Source of the DNA: Dillenia suffruticosa
Lineage: Eukaryota; Streptophyta; Magnoliopsida; Dilleniales; Dilleniaceae
DNA: 64,000 nucleotides
NCBI GenBank assembly: GCA_033439265.1
Contig: JAVTVX010000002.1
Span: forward strand, 1,932,001-1,996,000
Direction of reading: 5' to 3'
The position numbers were made by a program, and so were the translations under genes. This document shows, piece after piece, positions 1 to 12,633 of this stretch (positions are counted from its first letter, which is position 1; each line of letters begins with the position of its first letter). The notes below the pieces were generated by a model. The model saw only the letters and a list, made by a program, of their open reading frames with translations, was not told the origin of the DNA and did no database searches.

Positions 1-75
1 TGTTTGTTCAATCTTGTCTTCATATGAGAGTTGTCATTTATGCTTTCGTTGTAAGACATTTCGTAATGCTTGCAG

Positions 76-1595
76 CTGCTGACGAAGAATCAAAAGCTGA
101 CAATGCAGCAACTGCGGCACCAGTTAATAGCAATAGCCAGTCCACTTCTGGAGTTGAGGATCTCTTCAAGGATTCTCCTTTGGCTGCCACATCCTCAGTT
201 TCTGAGAAACCTAAGAAGGATGTGAAAAATGATATTATGAGTCTTTTTGATAAGGTTTGTGCTGCTTCACTATTTGCTAGTTTCTGTCCATCTTTATAAC
301 CAAGGGAATTAACTATAGTTTGGTTGCAATGCTGACAAGTATTTCTAGTGTGTTGAAAAGATGCTTTGTTTTCCATCAACTTGTGGTGAAAGAAAATGGG
401 CATATGTATGGCAGTGCATTCAATCATCATTTTTAACTGGTAATAGGACTGGTCATGTTATCTCTGTTTTGAGAGATTTCTTTTGAAAGGTAATGGATGA
501 ATACCTGCAACATTTTGCTTCTTCTTGGCTGTTAAGCATAAAAAATAAATTTTATAATTTCCTTAGATTCTCAAATAATTAGCTGCATCTGGAGTAAATA
601 AATTGAAACATATGATCCATGCCTTGCGATTATATGATTTTCCTTAATTTAATTTGATCTTACACTTAAATATCTTAAATTAGTTAGTTTCGGTTTTTAC
701 CAACGGATCCGGGATGGAAAAATGTAGGGTTCTTGCTATTTGTAGTTTCCAGATAGTTTTGTCATTTATCTGATCACATGGATGGTTTTTTGCAGTCTAA
801 TATGGTCTCACCATTTGCTGTTCATCAACAACAACTTGCAATTCTGGCACAACAGCAGTCCCTTCTGATGGCTGCTGCAGGTAAATCTATGGGTGCAGAA
901 GCAAAATCTTTTATCAACCCACAACAGGTTGCATCCAATGGTTCCAACTTGGCCTCACAAAATTGGCCAAGTGTGGGCTACCAAATTCCTATTGCACCAG
1001 CAACAGGACAGACCGACTTACAGAAACTTCTGCAGGTATAGTCTGAGCTTATGGGAATCCGCTAATTCTCTTTAAATTGTTGGAGTTACTCATGTCACTG
1101 TTTTACCTTCCGAGCCAGGTTACGAGCACAGGGTCTACGCAGCCACTTTCAGGTTCCAGGTATGTCAACGATCCATCCATCCTCTTTTATCTGTTGCCAA
1201 AACCATCTTCCAGCTTCTAGAAACATGCAATTTGAACTGGATAGCTTGCCACATATTAGGTTATATGGTGCCTCAGCATATCCCAAACAAACAGCTTCCA
1301 ACTTTCAAGCTGCACTTTTTATGAGATTGTTGTCAGATCACATTGATGAATATTTCACGTATTTTTGTTGGTGAGAGGCTTTGGATTTCCATGTTTACTT
1401 TTGGTCATTTGCTGGTGCAGTTTCTACACTATGGGTCATGTTGCCCCTGCTAATGGTCCTGCAAATGGTGCTTCAACCACAGGATTTACAGAACGTTCAT
1501 CTGCTACTTCTGTTTCTTCGTCAACTCCAGCCACAAAGATGGGAAATGATTATGATTTCTCTTCTTTAACTGCAGGAATGTTCTCGAAACCCTAA
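76..1595 (+). CDS. AGD5: ARF GTPase-activating protein AGD5/NEVERSHED-like, C-terminal part (5' end outside window)
   Basis: Four exons can be joined in frame: 76-254, 796-1035, 1119-1159 and 1421-1595, all with AG/GT borders, ending in TAA. They encode only the region downstream of the ARF-GAP zinc finger. It contains an acidic Ser/Ala-rich stretch with VEDLFKDSP and NDIMSLFDK motifs, then a Gln-rich segment (QQQLAILAQQQSLLMAAAG), a DLQKLLQ motif, and a Ser/Thr-rich tail ending YDFSSLTAGMF. That order and the YDFSSLT-GMF terminus match my recollection of plant AGD5/NEV, a trans-Golgi/endosome ARF-GAP that promotes GTP hydrolysis on ARF GTPases and is needed for floral organ abscission. The catalytic domain lies upstream of base 1 and cannot be checked. 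The 3' UTR probably runs to about 1850. No breaks are seen in the visible part. Confidence 0.85.
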
Positions 1596-1850
1596 AGCAG
1601 AGCTTGTTAACAGATGCTACTTTTGAGATTGCTAGGCCACATGAAAGTGGTAAATTCAAAGGGGTATAGCTTTGGGAGATTCTATCTCATATTTTGTGGT
1701 TGCAAACTATTTGTAGAGAGGCTGGGGTTTTTCATTTCGGTGGTTGGCTCATTTGTATGATTTAGATGTAATTGGATTAATAAAGTTGGTTCTTTGTCGT
1801 TCAAATCAATATACATACATCTATGCACCCTCTGATTGGCTTTATGCTTT

Positions 1851-1875
1851 TTTGTTTTTTTTTTGGGGGGGGGGG
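1851..1875. repeat. poly(T)-poly(G) composite tract
   Basis: A run of about ten T is followed directly by eleven G, just downstream of the AGD5 gene. Similar T-to-G (or C-to-A) junctions recur at several other places in the window. Confidence 0.8.
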
Positions 1876-1899
1876 ATACTATGCGGCAAATTATTTTCC

Positions 1900-3228
1900 G
1901 CACTGTAATATTTTTCTAATCGATTCTGAGAAGCCTTATAATCGAATCAAACCAGTCATATGTCACTGAAACTTTCTGGTTTTGTTTGTTCTTTGGGCCA
2001 GGCTGCTAATTATCTGCTTCTATCCGTTCTTTAAGCTCTTTTTTGTTGGAAATAAAAAAGGTCAATTCTGTTTTTAAGGTTCAAGAAGGAAACAAAGTTG
2101 TTATTTTCATCTCTTTTCCATTAAATTTTATAAATGATCTCTAGAGCGGCAAACAACTGTGATCAACACTTCCCCGCTGCTATTTACCATATCAAGACAA
2201 TGTGAAAGATGCTCCGCCCATTAGAGTCAGAGATGTTTACCATATCAAGACAGATTTCAAGTACAGTAATGATATATTTCTCCATTCCATTTTCAACTGC
2301 AAGGAGGGTTCAATTCGATAAACTCATTGCTTTATCGTGCTCTTGTGTAGTGCTCAATTTGGTGGGTTTTAGAGCCGGAGAGGAAAATGGTGTTCGTTTT
2401 GTTGATGGTGATGGGGAAGGAGAAGGCCGCTACTGGCCTCTGTTCTCAAATTTTTCATCATGTTTGCTTGGAAGAGATTCCGGCAATTGGCAAGTTTCCT
2501 TTGTTGACCTTGCTAATGTTTAAAATTATTGGCCTTGTCACTCAAAAGGTGATGATGAGTTTGAATTCCATTCTGGAATGCGGTGAGAAATTGGTGATTT
2601 ATCCTCACAAATTTCTCACAAAATCTTCCTTCGAGTAAGAATCTGGAAATAGAATCTGGTAAAGAGGAATAAAAATAATGTAGGAGAAAAAGGGAAGAGA
2701 GAAAGAGGGGAGGAAGGATATTCTGAAAAAAAAAAAAGAAAAGAGAAGGGCATTTTAGGCTTTTCATATTAAAATGCCAACTAGCCGTTTATTTCGTGAC
2801 GGTTCACTATCAACGGTTGGAATCGGAATTAAAACCTTAATGCAGAAAACAAAGGATGATAGTGCAATTACAGTCTAAATTTAAGATAGTTTTTATAATT
2901 GTTCATTACAAAAATTAAGAAAGTTGTGAAAATTGGATAGTTAAAATTGTAAAAGTCGTAAATTATCAAGAAATTGAATAAAATTTACAGAAATTAGACC
3001 GTTGAAATTTCAGAAATGAAAGTTTCAAGAAGTCAAATCAGTACAAATTTCACAAATACCCAAATTTCACATTAATTGCAAAAATTGAACTCAACACCTG
3101 CATATTGAAGGAAATTTTCTGATGGCGGCATTGCCAGGACCCAAGATTGATGGTGGCTACACTGACAGAGTTTGCCGACAACTGAAGTTTTCCAAGATTT
3201 GCAAGTCGTCTTCTTCATCACTACCTGA

Positions 3229-3260
<32 letters not shown>

Positions 3261-5630
3261 TTACTCTTGTCTCTTTCACTTTCTCGACGAAAAACCTTCC
3301 TCTTACATATTTGACATTGAAGGCAAATCGGACCATCGGATCCGCTTAACCGTCTATCATAGGGCTTCCTAATCACCTCCAGCATTTCGGCAATGGTCTC
3401 TCTCTCTCTCTATCACTCTATTCTTCCAAAAGAAAAAGAGTATCATTGACATTTAACAGCCATTAACGACACCATTGAAAAAGTAACGGACATTAACGAC
3501 ATTAACATTCATCGAAAAATAAACCTTATTTGTTACCATATTTAGAGTTTAGAGCTTTTAAGTGTAGTTTTTCAGAGTTGAGGATTTTATTTTTTATCTT
3601 GGGTATAGTTCAACAAATTGTTTATGGCAGCAACAGATGCAGTATGTCTCTCGTGTAGTTGATTGCAAGAGCAAAAGTATTTTTCTTTTCTTTTCTTTTC
3701 TTTTTATTTATTACTTATGGTTTTGATCAAAAGGAGAATAACATTATGGGCTGTCACTGCCACACTGAAAGAATTAGCCAAGGAACTTCTTCTTTTTGGA
3801 TTGCAGTTGGCAGTCACCCAGAGAAAACCCTTTAAAAAATAAAAAGTCTCGGCTGCTGGAAACCAAACACTCGCAACAAAACAACCATACAGCCACCGAT
3901 AAACTATCCCAAAGTAATTTGGGTTTACATTACTTCATCTGGTCCAACAAAAATGAGTCATTTTTGGGCTTAACACTAGGAGGGAAACCCAACATTATCT
4001 TTAAATTCGGAACAGATAATACATAGACAACTTCAATTCAAAGTCTTGAGACTTGCTGCCCGCATGGTGTAATGCTATAGCTTGAGCACAAGACATCCTC
4101 ACACATTTCTCCCATTCATCCTAAAGAAAAGATTGGAGTTAGCTAGAAAGATGAGTAGTCACACCCAGTATAGTATCACAAATTTTCTGCTGATGTAAAG
4201 AAGAATGACTTCATCTACAGCTTGACATCCATTTCAATAGCTCGATTGATATAAAGTGGCCCTTTAACGTATTGGCATGGAAGATACGTTTTCTTGAATC
4301 TGAAGAATCTTGTGACTCGGGAAGTGAACAATATAAGGGGGACTAAATAAATCTCCACTCTAATTTAAACACGACTAGAGCTAAAAGAGAGACAAAGGCA
4401 ATGGGATGAAATTCTGATAAGCTTGATGAAATAGGTAGAAACAACGAGTTTGAGGAGAAGATGTGTGAGAATTTCATAAAGAACAGCATCCCGTAAACCA
4501 CCGAGTCCATCTTCTTCTTCTCTCTGCGATTTTTTCATGGGTTTTTGACATTCTTCTTTCTTGTTGTTTCCTGGAGCCGCAGTCGTTTAACATTCTTTAC
4601 GTTTATGTTCTTTATTTCCAATTCATGATGTTTTTTAATTTTTAATCTCTTTTAGTTATATCTGGGCGCTCACTATGAGCTTAGTAGTGTCTATAATTCA
4701 TTTTCCTTCTGATTAGATGCATAAGGATCATCAGAAACACTGGTTCTAAAACCTTGTTGTTTATTTAGTTGCAATTGTTGATGCACATAAACTTTTCGAC
4801 ACTAATATTTTTTCATTTTTGAAATGTTTCTTGTTTCTTAAATATTTTACTACATTAAATTAATTAATATTTATATAAAAATTCTTTTTATATTTATACA
4901 TTTTTCATATTTAAGAAATTATTTATTTAATTAACTATAATTATAATTTTTTATTTTATTTTTTTATGAAAAATAATTATATATTTGATTATTTTAGATT
5001 TTTATTATAAAAATAGACTATTCTATTATTTTTATAAAATAACTAATATTTATATAAAATTATTTATTTTTTTATATTTATGTGTTTGTCCATATTTTCA
5101 TTTCCTTTGGTTTTACAAAAGACTATTTTTTTATATCGATTTGTATTCATTTACGTTTCCTTGTAATCTAGGTTGCAATTGATCATAGGCCTTGTCCAGA
5201 AGGTTTCTGAATTATTTAGTCGAATTAAATATTAAAATTAGATTAAAGAGTTATATATGATAAGGATTTGAGAAAAGACAATTGAAAGTATTTAGTTGAC
5301 ATTTTGTGGGGGAATATCTTTTAACTTCTGCATCCTCTTTTTTAAACATTATCATTAGTTGGAGGGTAAGTTTTGGTGGAATGATTGATTTGCTTCTTTG
5401 GTAATCTTAAAATCACATGGAGACGTGAAAACAGTCTATTTATAAAAATATATAGGGAATACTGTATACATATATGCTCACTCTCTCTCTATTCCCGTAC
5501 TAAATCAGAGAGTACTCTATGTACGGGATGAACCCTAACATTATCATTAGTTGCTATGGACCCTCCTCCATTAAAATATGATAAAACATACATACATGCA
5601 TTTTCTCTGCACCAATAATGTTGTTGGATT
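1900..5630. other. Intergenic, no supported gene
   Basis: This is AT-rich sequence with short ORFs that lack family similarity or splice support. It includes a (TC)n run at 3229-3257 and a very AT-rich stretch at 4800-5100. I see no gene, RNA gene or intact transposon. Confidence 0.6.
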
Positions 5631-5631
5631 T

Positions 5632-6187
5632 TAAGTACCAAAATTAGGGTTAGGTTTTGGGGTCTTTGTATGGAATTAATCTGGTAAAAAAAATTTTTTA
5701 AATAACCTTTGACCGAAAAAATTTTCATATATAATTCTTATTTGTTGCGGGTTGAACCCGTAATAAACTATGTCGTGTCTTGAAAATGCCACATACCCAG
5801 AGACACCCATGGCAGAGGAGTGCCACGAGGGGAGGGAGGGAGAGAGAGAGAGAAGAGTGCCGCAGGGGAGGAGAGATAGAGTGAGGAGTACTGCGGAGGG
5901 AGAGAGAGAGAGGAGCACAGTGCCACGGGGGGAGAGAGAGAAGCGCAGTGCTGTGGGGGGAGAGAGAGAGGAGCGTAGTGCCGCAAGGGGGAGGAGAGTG
6001 CAGCACCGTGATATTGTCATGTGGTTATGTCATGGGTTCAACTCGCGACATAACGTATTGCGAGTTCAACCCGTAATGAATGAAGATTAATATGAAATTT
6101 TTTTGGTTGAAAGTCATTTAAAATTTTCTTTTACCAGGTAATTTTGTACAAAACTTTAGGTTTTGGTACCATATTAAATGAAACCAA
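5632..6187. mobile_element. Foldback/MITE-like element with long imperfect terminal inverted repeats
   Basis: The left arm (about 5632-5770) and the reverse complement of the right arm (about 6038-6187) share ordered landmarks: GTACCAAAA, an interior TTTTG, CTGGTAAAA, an A-rich stretch, TTTCATAT, and GGGTTGAAC with C or T after it. The arms are about 130-150 bp, imperfect, and enclose about 270 bp of tandem purine-rich repeats. No transposase is present, so it would be non-autonomous. Target-site duplication and exact ends were not determined. A plain inverted duplication of local sequence is the alternative. Confidence 0.6.
5818..5998 (+). repeat. Minisatellite of about six 26-37 bp units inside the foldback element
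   Basis: Units begin with GAGTGCCGC-like or GCAGTGCC-like words and end in GGGGAGAGAGAG-type purine runs. The units differ in length and are strongly G+A-rich on the plus strand. ORFs across it on either strand are low-complexity artefacts. Confidence 0.75.
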
Positions 6188-6189
6188 AA

Positions 6190-8290
6190 ATTCATTCTAT
6201 ATCTTGGAATAGTTGGATGACTGCCACTTGTCATTCATCCGCTTATTGGTCGGTTCTATCTCACCCAATTCATACTTTGTATGTGTGCTTGCTTTGACTC
6301 AGATAGTCATCTCCATGTTGAGCAACCGGTAATATGCCACGTGTCCTGTAATAACGTGTTGTGTGATCCAAACGAGGGCATTACCTGTGCGCGTGTTTTT
6401 TTTTTCTTTTTTTTTTTTTATTAATAATCGATATTTAAAATTATATTTTAATTAACTTAATTTAAATATTTATAAAAATCTTATTTAAAAAATAACACTT
6501 CCAATATAATTTTTTTTATTTTTAAATTTCGAATAAGAGATTTAATTAAAAAATTTAATATTTTATCCTATTAGACTGATTGTCTGTTTATGTGATGTGA
6601 TTATTCTTTTTTTGGTTTTTTATCATCGATATTTAAATTTTATCCGATTAATTTGGTTTAAGTACTATGAGACCCATTTTAAGGATTAACTCTCACAAAT
6701 TTTTTTTTGTCATTTCTAGGATTCGAACTCGAGATTTCTAGTTAAAAGAATAGAGTGATCGATCACTCAATTATTAAAATAATTTCTAGTTAATTGAAAA
6801 ATACTTTATCTAAAACAAAATAAAAAAAAGTAAATAATGTGGAAACAAGTTAAAATTAAAATTATCTGAAAATACTTTTGAAAAACCTTTTTTCTGTGTC
6901 CTGGACTTGGGCCCGTCTTGCCCTAAAGGCCCTCATCTCTTGAGAAGCCCAACATTGACATGACTTGTGTTGGTTGATCCTCCCACCAGTCCACAAATTG
7001 AATTCTACTAGGCTTAAACATGAAAGAACCCCGTTAACAATTTGCAAAGTATATCAGATATTTTTCACTCACATAAGGGCAAGGAAAGGTAAGGCCTTCC
7101 ATATCTCCGGGGAACTTTTCCGTTGCCATGAACATTCAAAGCAAAACCTATGCCATATCACTCCTGAGGGTTTCTCGGGGCTTAAACAAATCTATTGTGA
7201 ATATAGATCCGCAATCTTCATCTATTGCATATTAGTGCATGAGATTGAGAGCACAATTGATAGAAATCATTGTCTTGTGAGTCTAGTAATAAGGTATTAA
7301 ATTTTCTTAATTAAAATTCTAAATTCGAGTTTTGAAAATGAAAAAAACAGATAGCGAGAGAGTCAACCTCTAAAATGAATTCCACAATATTCGAATCAGA
7401 TTCGGATCAGAAAGAAAACCGAATACTAAATTGGTTAAAAAAAAAAACGAACAGTGAAACCGTGTGATGCGAGTGCCCCTAACAATGCTCCCGTTCTCAA
7501 CCTTCATAATATTATTCAATCATGGACTATATATCTAATAATTATATTCAACAATTACATCACAAGTTTCTTACTACTTGCTTTATAAATTAGATGATTG
7601 CTGAAATTTTTAATTTTCAAAAAGATTAAAGAAAGATCATGGCTTCTAGTCATATAAAGAGTAAAAATTAATAAATAATACCCTGATCTAAATAACTTAA
7701 AAATCAAAAGTTCAGCTTAAGCACCATTTCTTGCCTTCCCACACCTCCTCCTCCATTTAATTTAATCACTACACAATGTGGATTGTGGTCGGCTAAGGGT
7801 GCACCCCACCAAGGTGTTGGGGCATGTGGGAAAGTCCAGAGGACAAAACCTTAGGTCCCCGGTAATTATGGATCGATCCCAGAACAAGTTCCCGAAAGTA
7901 ACGGTCCATTTTTTTAATATAGTTTAAAAAATTGGCACAATTATTATAAATATTCAAATTATTCTGACGACATGCACTTGACCATATGCACTTGAATTAA
8001 TAATTGCTTTGGTTGGAACATGAAAGGGACGGCTCTCTTTGTGGATATTCCCCGGAATGATTATCTAAATTAGAATACTAAATTTATTTAAAGTAAGATT
8101 AATATAATGATTTGTAAGTTAAATAATGTAAATTAAATCCTATTTTGGTCTCGACGGTGAAAGTTTAGGTTTTGTTGCTGTATTAAATAAGTAAATATTA
8201 ATATCTTATCGATTTAATAATAAAAATATTAAATTTTTAATAATTAATTTAAGTTAAATTAATTAAAATTAATAAATTAATTATCGAATC
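6190..8290. other. Intergenic, no supported gene
   Basis: AT-rich sequence with poly(T) near 6390-6420 and short ORFs without recognisable domains. A more GC-balanced patch at 6890-7250 has an ORF on each strand but no family match that I recognise. Confidence 0.55.
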
Positions 8291-8297
8291 GATCGGT

Positions 8298-8320
8298 AGA
8301 GAGAGAGAGAGAGAGAGAAA
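8298..8320 (+). repeat. (GA)n microsatellite in upstream region
   Basis: An uninterrupted GA run lies about 330 bp upstream of the DUF4408/DUF761 start codon. GA/CT runs are common plant promoter elements and may bind GAGA-binding (BPC) factors; that role is inferred. Confidence 0.75.
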
Positions 8321-8501
8321 CATTGGAGTGCCTATGGTTTTTGGGGGCATTGCCAAGGGTTATAAGGTCAAATTAGACATCACGAGAGATGGAAAAGGAC
8401 AAGGAGTAGTGCGTTTGGTTTTTGGGTCAAGGCTCATCCCCTCTTTACCCAATATCCAACGCCCACGTAGCATCAAAAGAACCGCACTCAGCGGCTCCTA
8501 C

Positions 8502-8509
8502 TATATAAA
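8502..8509 (+). promoter_or_regulatory. TATA box of the DUF4408/DUF761 gene
   Basis: TATATAAA sits about 139 bp before the start codon. It is followed by a CT-rich initiator-like stretch (8514-8545) typical of plant leaders. Confidence 0.6.
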
Positions 8510-8647
8510 CCCAGTCTCTCTCTCTCTCTATCACTCTCTCATTTTAACCTTTCTGTTCAAATCTTCACAAAACCCTCAAATTCCAGACGCTATATTTCGC
8601 AAGAAATCCAAATACCGATAACATTCACGAAAAGTTCATCAAACCAA

Positions 8648-9834
8648 ATGCTCCACATAAAACTCATTCTCCTCTCAACTCTCGTTGTTTCCGTAGCAGT
8701 AATTTTAAAATTCTCACTTCCTTCGCTCTCAGAATTCTTCATCTACCAAGTCCCTCAGATTTGGGCCTATTTCCTCTCCTGGCTTCGTCCTCCCTATCTC
8801 TACCTACTCATCAACTTCATCATTATCTCCATTGTCGCTTCCTCCAAATACCAACCGAACAACAACGTTAAGGAACACAAAACAGAGACCAGTAACGACT
8901 CCCTTCTCAGAACTGGGCCGGAGATCGTGTATCGGTACTATGAAAATGATGTCAAGGCCTCGGAGACCAAATCGAGGGCTGTGAATGATAAGCATCAACA
9001 GATCGACGGTGGAGAAGAGTTTGTGATTTCAAGATCGGCGTGGACTCCTTTGCGGAGAAACGACTCTAAAGACGGTTCGTTGTTGAGTGAGAATGAGAAG
9101 CCTCCTGCTTCGGCTAGATTTGGTCATCGCAAGGCAGTCAAAGCCAGTCCCGAAGGTATTCACTTAGCCTTGAATTATCTGTTCTCAGTGTTTTTGTTTT
9201 TTATTTTTCTTTTTCCTCTAGTTTCTCGACGGTTTTGCACAAGGCTCAAGGGAGTCCAAAATTATTTCTTTCCTTTTGTCGAAAAGTCGATAATACCCTT
9301 CATTGTTTTTTTAGTATTCCCCTTCATTGAATGCTCTATCTGATACAGGAATACCAATCTGAAAAGGGCCAAAAAAGAATCTGGTGGTATTCAATTTTTG
9401 AGGTCAAAATGGTAATCTGACAAAAATTTAAAAATTTTATCGCAGGAAAAACATTAGGAGTAACGAAGCCGAAACGGCATGAGACCCTCGAAAGCACGTG
9501 GAGAACCATAACTGAAGGCCGTCCGATTCCACTCACGCGCCATCTGAAGAAGTCTGACACGTGGGAGTCCCATGGCCGTCTGATCAACCCAGGGGAATCG
9601 TCCTCCGCCGCCCATCAAAGGCTGATGAAGAAATCGGACACGTTCAGCGTATCAAGCAGCAGCACCAACTCGTCCTCTGGCTCAACCAAGTTAAGAAGAG
9701 AGCCGTCGCTGAGTCAGGACGAGTTGAACCGCCGAGTCGAAGCGTTTATCAAAAAGTTCAACGAAGAGATGAGATTGCAGAGACAGGAGAGTTTGAATCA
9801 GTACCAGGTGATGATTGGCCGAGGGGCTGGTTAA
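8648..9834 (+). CDS. DUF4408/DUF761 (cotton-fibre-protein-like) protein
   Basis: Two exons, 8648-9155 and 9446-9834, join in frame (phase 1) to give about 298 residues. The N-terminus has two hydrophobic segments (about residues 1-25 and 40-70) separated by SLSEFFIYQVPQIWAYFLSW, which is the DUF4408 arrangement. A polar linker follows, with a duplicated RxLKKSDT / RLMKKSDT motif. The C-terminus carries the DUF761 signature, ELNRRVEAFIKKFNEEMRLQ with RQESLNQYQ. These proteins are plant-specific membrane-associated proteins of unknown biochemistry. The start is the first ATG after a TATA box and CT-rich leader. The intron is about 290 bp with a GT donor and a GCAG acceptor. The gene looks intact. 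In Arabidopsis I recall a DUF761 gene next to AGD5, which fits the neighbour. Confidence 0.87.
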
Positions 9835-10600
9835 GAATTTTGATTTGGATTGTGGGGTTTAAGTATAATTTGCGAAAAGTTGTTTTCCAGTGGAAAAGAG
9901 AAAAGAAAAAAGAAAAAAGAAAAAAGAAAAAAAAAAGATTGTCTCGCTATGAACAGGTTTATCCACGTCTTGAGTCCTGAGAAAAGGGTAAGGAGCGATT
10001 TGATGGTATGGGAGTGGCTTTTTGATAGGAAAAAGCCAAGAAAGATTAGTTTTGGTTTATGTAATTTTTGTTCAGAGTGGTAGAAGGCTTGTATTTAAAT
10101 TACACCTTTTTTTGTCCCCAATGACAGAGTGGGTAAAACTGTTTAACCTGGTACCAAAACCTAAATATTAATTATCAATTTTCATAAGATTAAATAACTT
10201 TTAAGTGGGTTTGTTACGTATTAGACATTTTGCGGCGAAATGAGATTTTTCAGGATAATTTTAAGAGATAAATGGCATTGATACCATATGCATTGATATT
10301 TATGATTTTTGTTCTGATTTTGTTTTTTTCGATCCAAAGAAAAATGTGGCTACGTAATATACTCCACAATCAAAAAGAGCTCAAGCTCATATTTGATTAA
10401 AGAAAATAATCAATAACAATAAGTGTTACGATCAATTAATTGGTAGTCGGATTGTATAAATTCAAATCAATATCTTAGGAAGGAGTGAGTAGATTGCCTC
10501 CCCCCTCCCCCCTCCGAAACCGGGCCAAAAAGATAAGCTAGATAACTGCGGCTGTCTTGTTGAGGTCAGAGATTCAAGTCAACAAAAACAATTTAGTCTT
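9835..10600. other. 3' flank and intergenic
   Basis: A purine-rich AAAAGA stretch (9895-9937) belongs to the probable 3' UTR of the preceding gene. The rest is AT-rich without a gene. Confidence 0.5.
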
Positions 10601-10639
10601 TTTCATCGTCAACATATGTGCAGCTCAGATTTCTTGGTG

Positions 10640-12096
10640 CGTGGCCAAGGCCAGTTAGTGACTTAACTTGCGGAATGAAAGCAAACTCTGCACAAATAGA
10701 TCGATTAGATATTTCTAAGTTTATGGCAGACAGAAACAAATATGACAAATGCCTCAGACAAGCTTTGAAAATTGCATGATACCAGCTAAAAAATGACATG
10801 CAGGGCCACCAAAGATAGATTCAATTGACCTAGAAGTTGATCTCTAGGCTCTCACATAATGTCATACTAGCCAACAGTTTTTGCAACTCTTCTTAAACAT
10901 AATAATGCGGCAATGAGACGCTAACAAGAATTTTTCTTGACCAATATCCCCAACTCCAACAGCTTAGTCCCTTCCAACATTCGCTAAGCTAAGCCTATTC
11001 CGAATATCATTTTCTAGGTGATATGATGGCTTGACCCAGTCACAAGGATGTAATGGGTGCACAAAGTGTGACCATTAGGTGGCACAAAGTGTCCCATGTG
11101 CAAAGTTTTTGCATTTGCCAATGTTTCAATCTTGTTCCAGAGTCGAAAATGCTATGTACCTGTAATGCTCCAGCAAATGAAGCAGCTAGAAGCAGGGGAG
11201 CAACATAGCCAGTTGCGCATGTCAAGAGAAGGCTGTAATGGGTCCTGTCATACAACGTCCATTCAGCTATTACTTAACAGTAAACAGATCTCATACTATG
11301 TATGGCTCAACCAAGAAAAAGGAAAGATGAGACCATGAAACTAGCTGTAAAACCAAGGAGGTAGTAAACACAATTAGAACATCAATTTGCTTAGTACTTC
11401 CTTTTTTCTTCTTCTTAATTCACTGTTGTTTCTTAATTAAAGGCCATTAGAAGTATAGAAAGCTTAAAACACACCAAACAAGCAGCATAGCACCAAAACA
11501 GTAAATCCCTTTCTAGTAGGATATTTGGGGTGAAATTACCTTGGATGCAGCCACATATGCAAGCAAAGTTGCCAACGCAGGTGTACTGCAAGGTGAAGCA
11601 GCCAGCCGTTAGATTAACAGCATCCCAAGAGTCTGCTCCCGAAGCTAAAATTCCTAAAGTAAGAAGAGCCTTACTTGAAGGAAAATTAGCAGCTGCTGCC
11701 TGGGGATCAAAGTTGTTGAAAAAGGAGGGAAGTTGTATCTCAATTATCTAAAATGTTAATCAATATAAATAACCCCTTATAAGTAAGAGATACAAACAAG
11801 ACAAAATAGAGACCTAAATGAGAAATAGATAAATTCGCAGGTCATCAGATGATGGTTTCAGTAGATTTCAGCAACCCCACTAAATCAACTTCTATGGGAA
11901 ACATGAATAAGTGATATGATCTAAAGTCTTGTGCCTGATGAAAGCCTTACAAAGTTGTTGAACACTGGACTAACAATATATATGTCAAATAAGAAAGCAA
12001 GAAAGAAAATTACCTCCAGAAGATTTAGACCCATTATTATAGCCAAACCAGAAGCAGCCACAGGTAATCCTTGGCCAATCTGTCCATAGCCGCTCC
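10640..12096 (-). pseudogene. CCDA: Chloroplast cytochrome c biogenesis protein CcdA-like, decayed 3' half
   Basis: Minus-strand exon remnants appear in the right order. 12096-12014 reads [17 protein letters not shown] and then MGLNLLE. 11748-about 11672 reads [15 protein letters not shown] and then AAAANFPSS. The segment ending at 11540 reads [14 protein letters not shown]. 11244-11160 reads SLLLTCATGYVAP and then AASFAGALQ. 10687 downward reads SLLSFRKLSH. CcdA is a thylakoid membrane thiol-disulfide transporter carrying reducing power to cytochrome c assembly; SPCSTP holds one of its redox cysteines. Several breaks are visible. The DPVIGG coding stretch is shortened and frameshifted at 11244-11230. 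The last exon hits TAA right after SFRKLSH. The sequence between NFPSS and SPCSTP is scrambled. The upstream exons with the other redox cysteine are not found. I call it a pseudogene; a working copy should exist elsewhere. Confidence 0.8.
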
Positions 12097-12607
12097 TGGA
12101 TAGTTTCCAGAACGATCATAAACCCACACCAGACAAATATTAGAGACAGTACAACTAAAAATATTTTTATGCTGCGAAAATAAGTGGAATAATGCTTATC
12201 TATATAACCATAGGAAGGGCCTTTGCCTTGTCTGCAGCCACCAAATTTGCTGCTGAAAGCATGACAACTGATTTAAAACCATAGCACTTACATTGAACTT
12301 TTACATCATTACATTGCCGTTACAAATACTAACATGTTTGACGTTCAATTTGACAATAAATGCACAATTTTTAAACTCCATCCCAAAACAAGCAAAAGAA
12401 TTTGAAAAGAGAAAAGCAAAGATACACTAGCCTAGATGTTGACTAGTGAACAACACAATTACTTTGGCTAATATTGGTTTCCTTCATAAGTCAGTTAGAT
12501 CAAATATTATCCTAGTAGCATATATTAGATTGGGGAGGGGGTGTCACATCTGATGGGCTAGAGGTCTAAAGATGGCATAGAATTTGTGTGTCCGTGGGCT
12601 TTTCTTT

Positions 12608-12633
12608 GGGGAGGGGGTGGATTGGGGGGAGGG
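12608..12633 (+). other. G-quadruplex-like tract
   Basis: Four G-runs (G4, G5, G6, G3) occur within 26 bases, separated by short loops, upstream of the CCDA remnant exons on its template strand. Confidence 0.6.

Noticed and set aside
2209..2638. Two overlapping plus-strand frames of 104 and 83 residues
   Set aside because: No domain, no splice or leader context, and the frames shift between ATGs.
5676..6020. Overlapping minus-strand frames rich in Ser, Leu and Pro
   Set aside because: They are translations of the GA-rich minisatellite; composition alone explains them.
6718..6740. GGATTCGAACTCGAGA words resembling a tRNA B-box or SINE
   Set aside because: Similar words recur (26950, 31268, 46645) but no A-box, cloverleaf or SINE body could be found beside them.
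9348..9390. Short inverted repeat GAATACCA / TGGTATTC in the DUF761 gene intron
   Set aside because: Eight-base arms are too short to support a transposon or regulatory hairpin.
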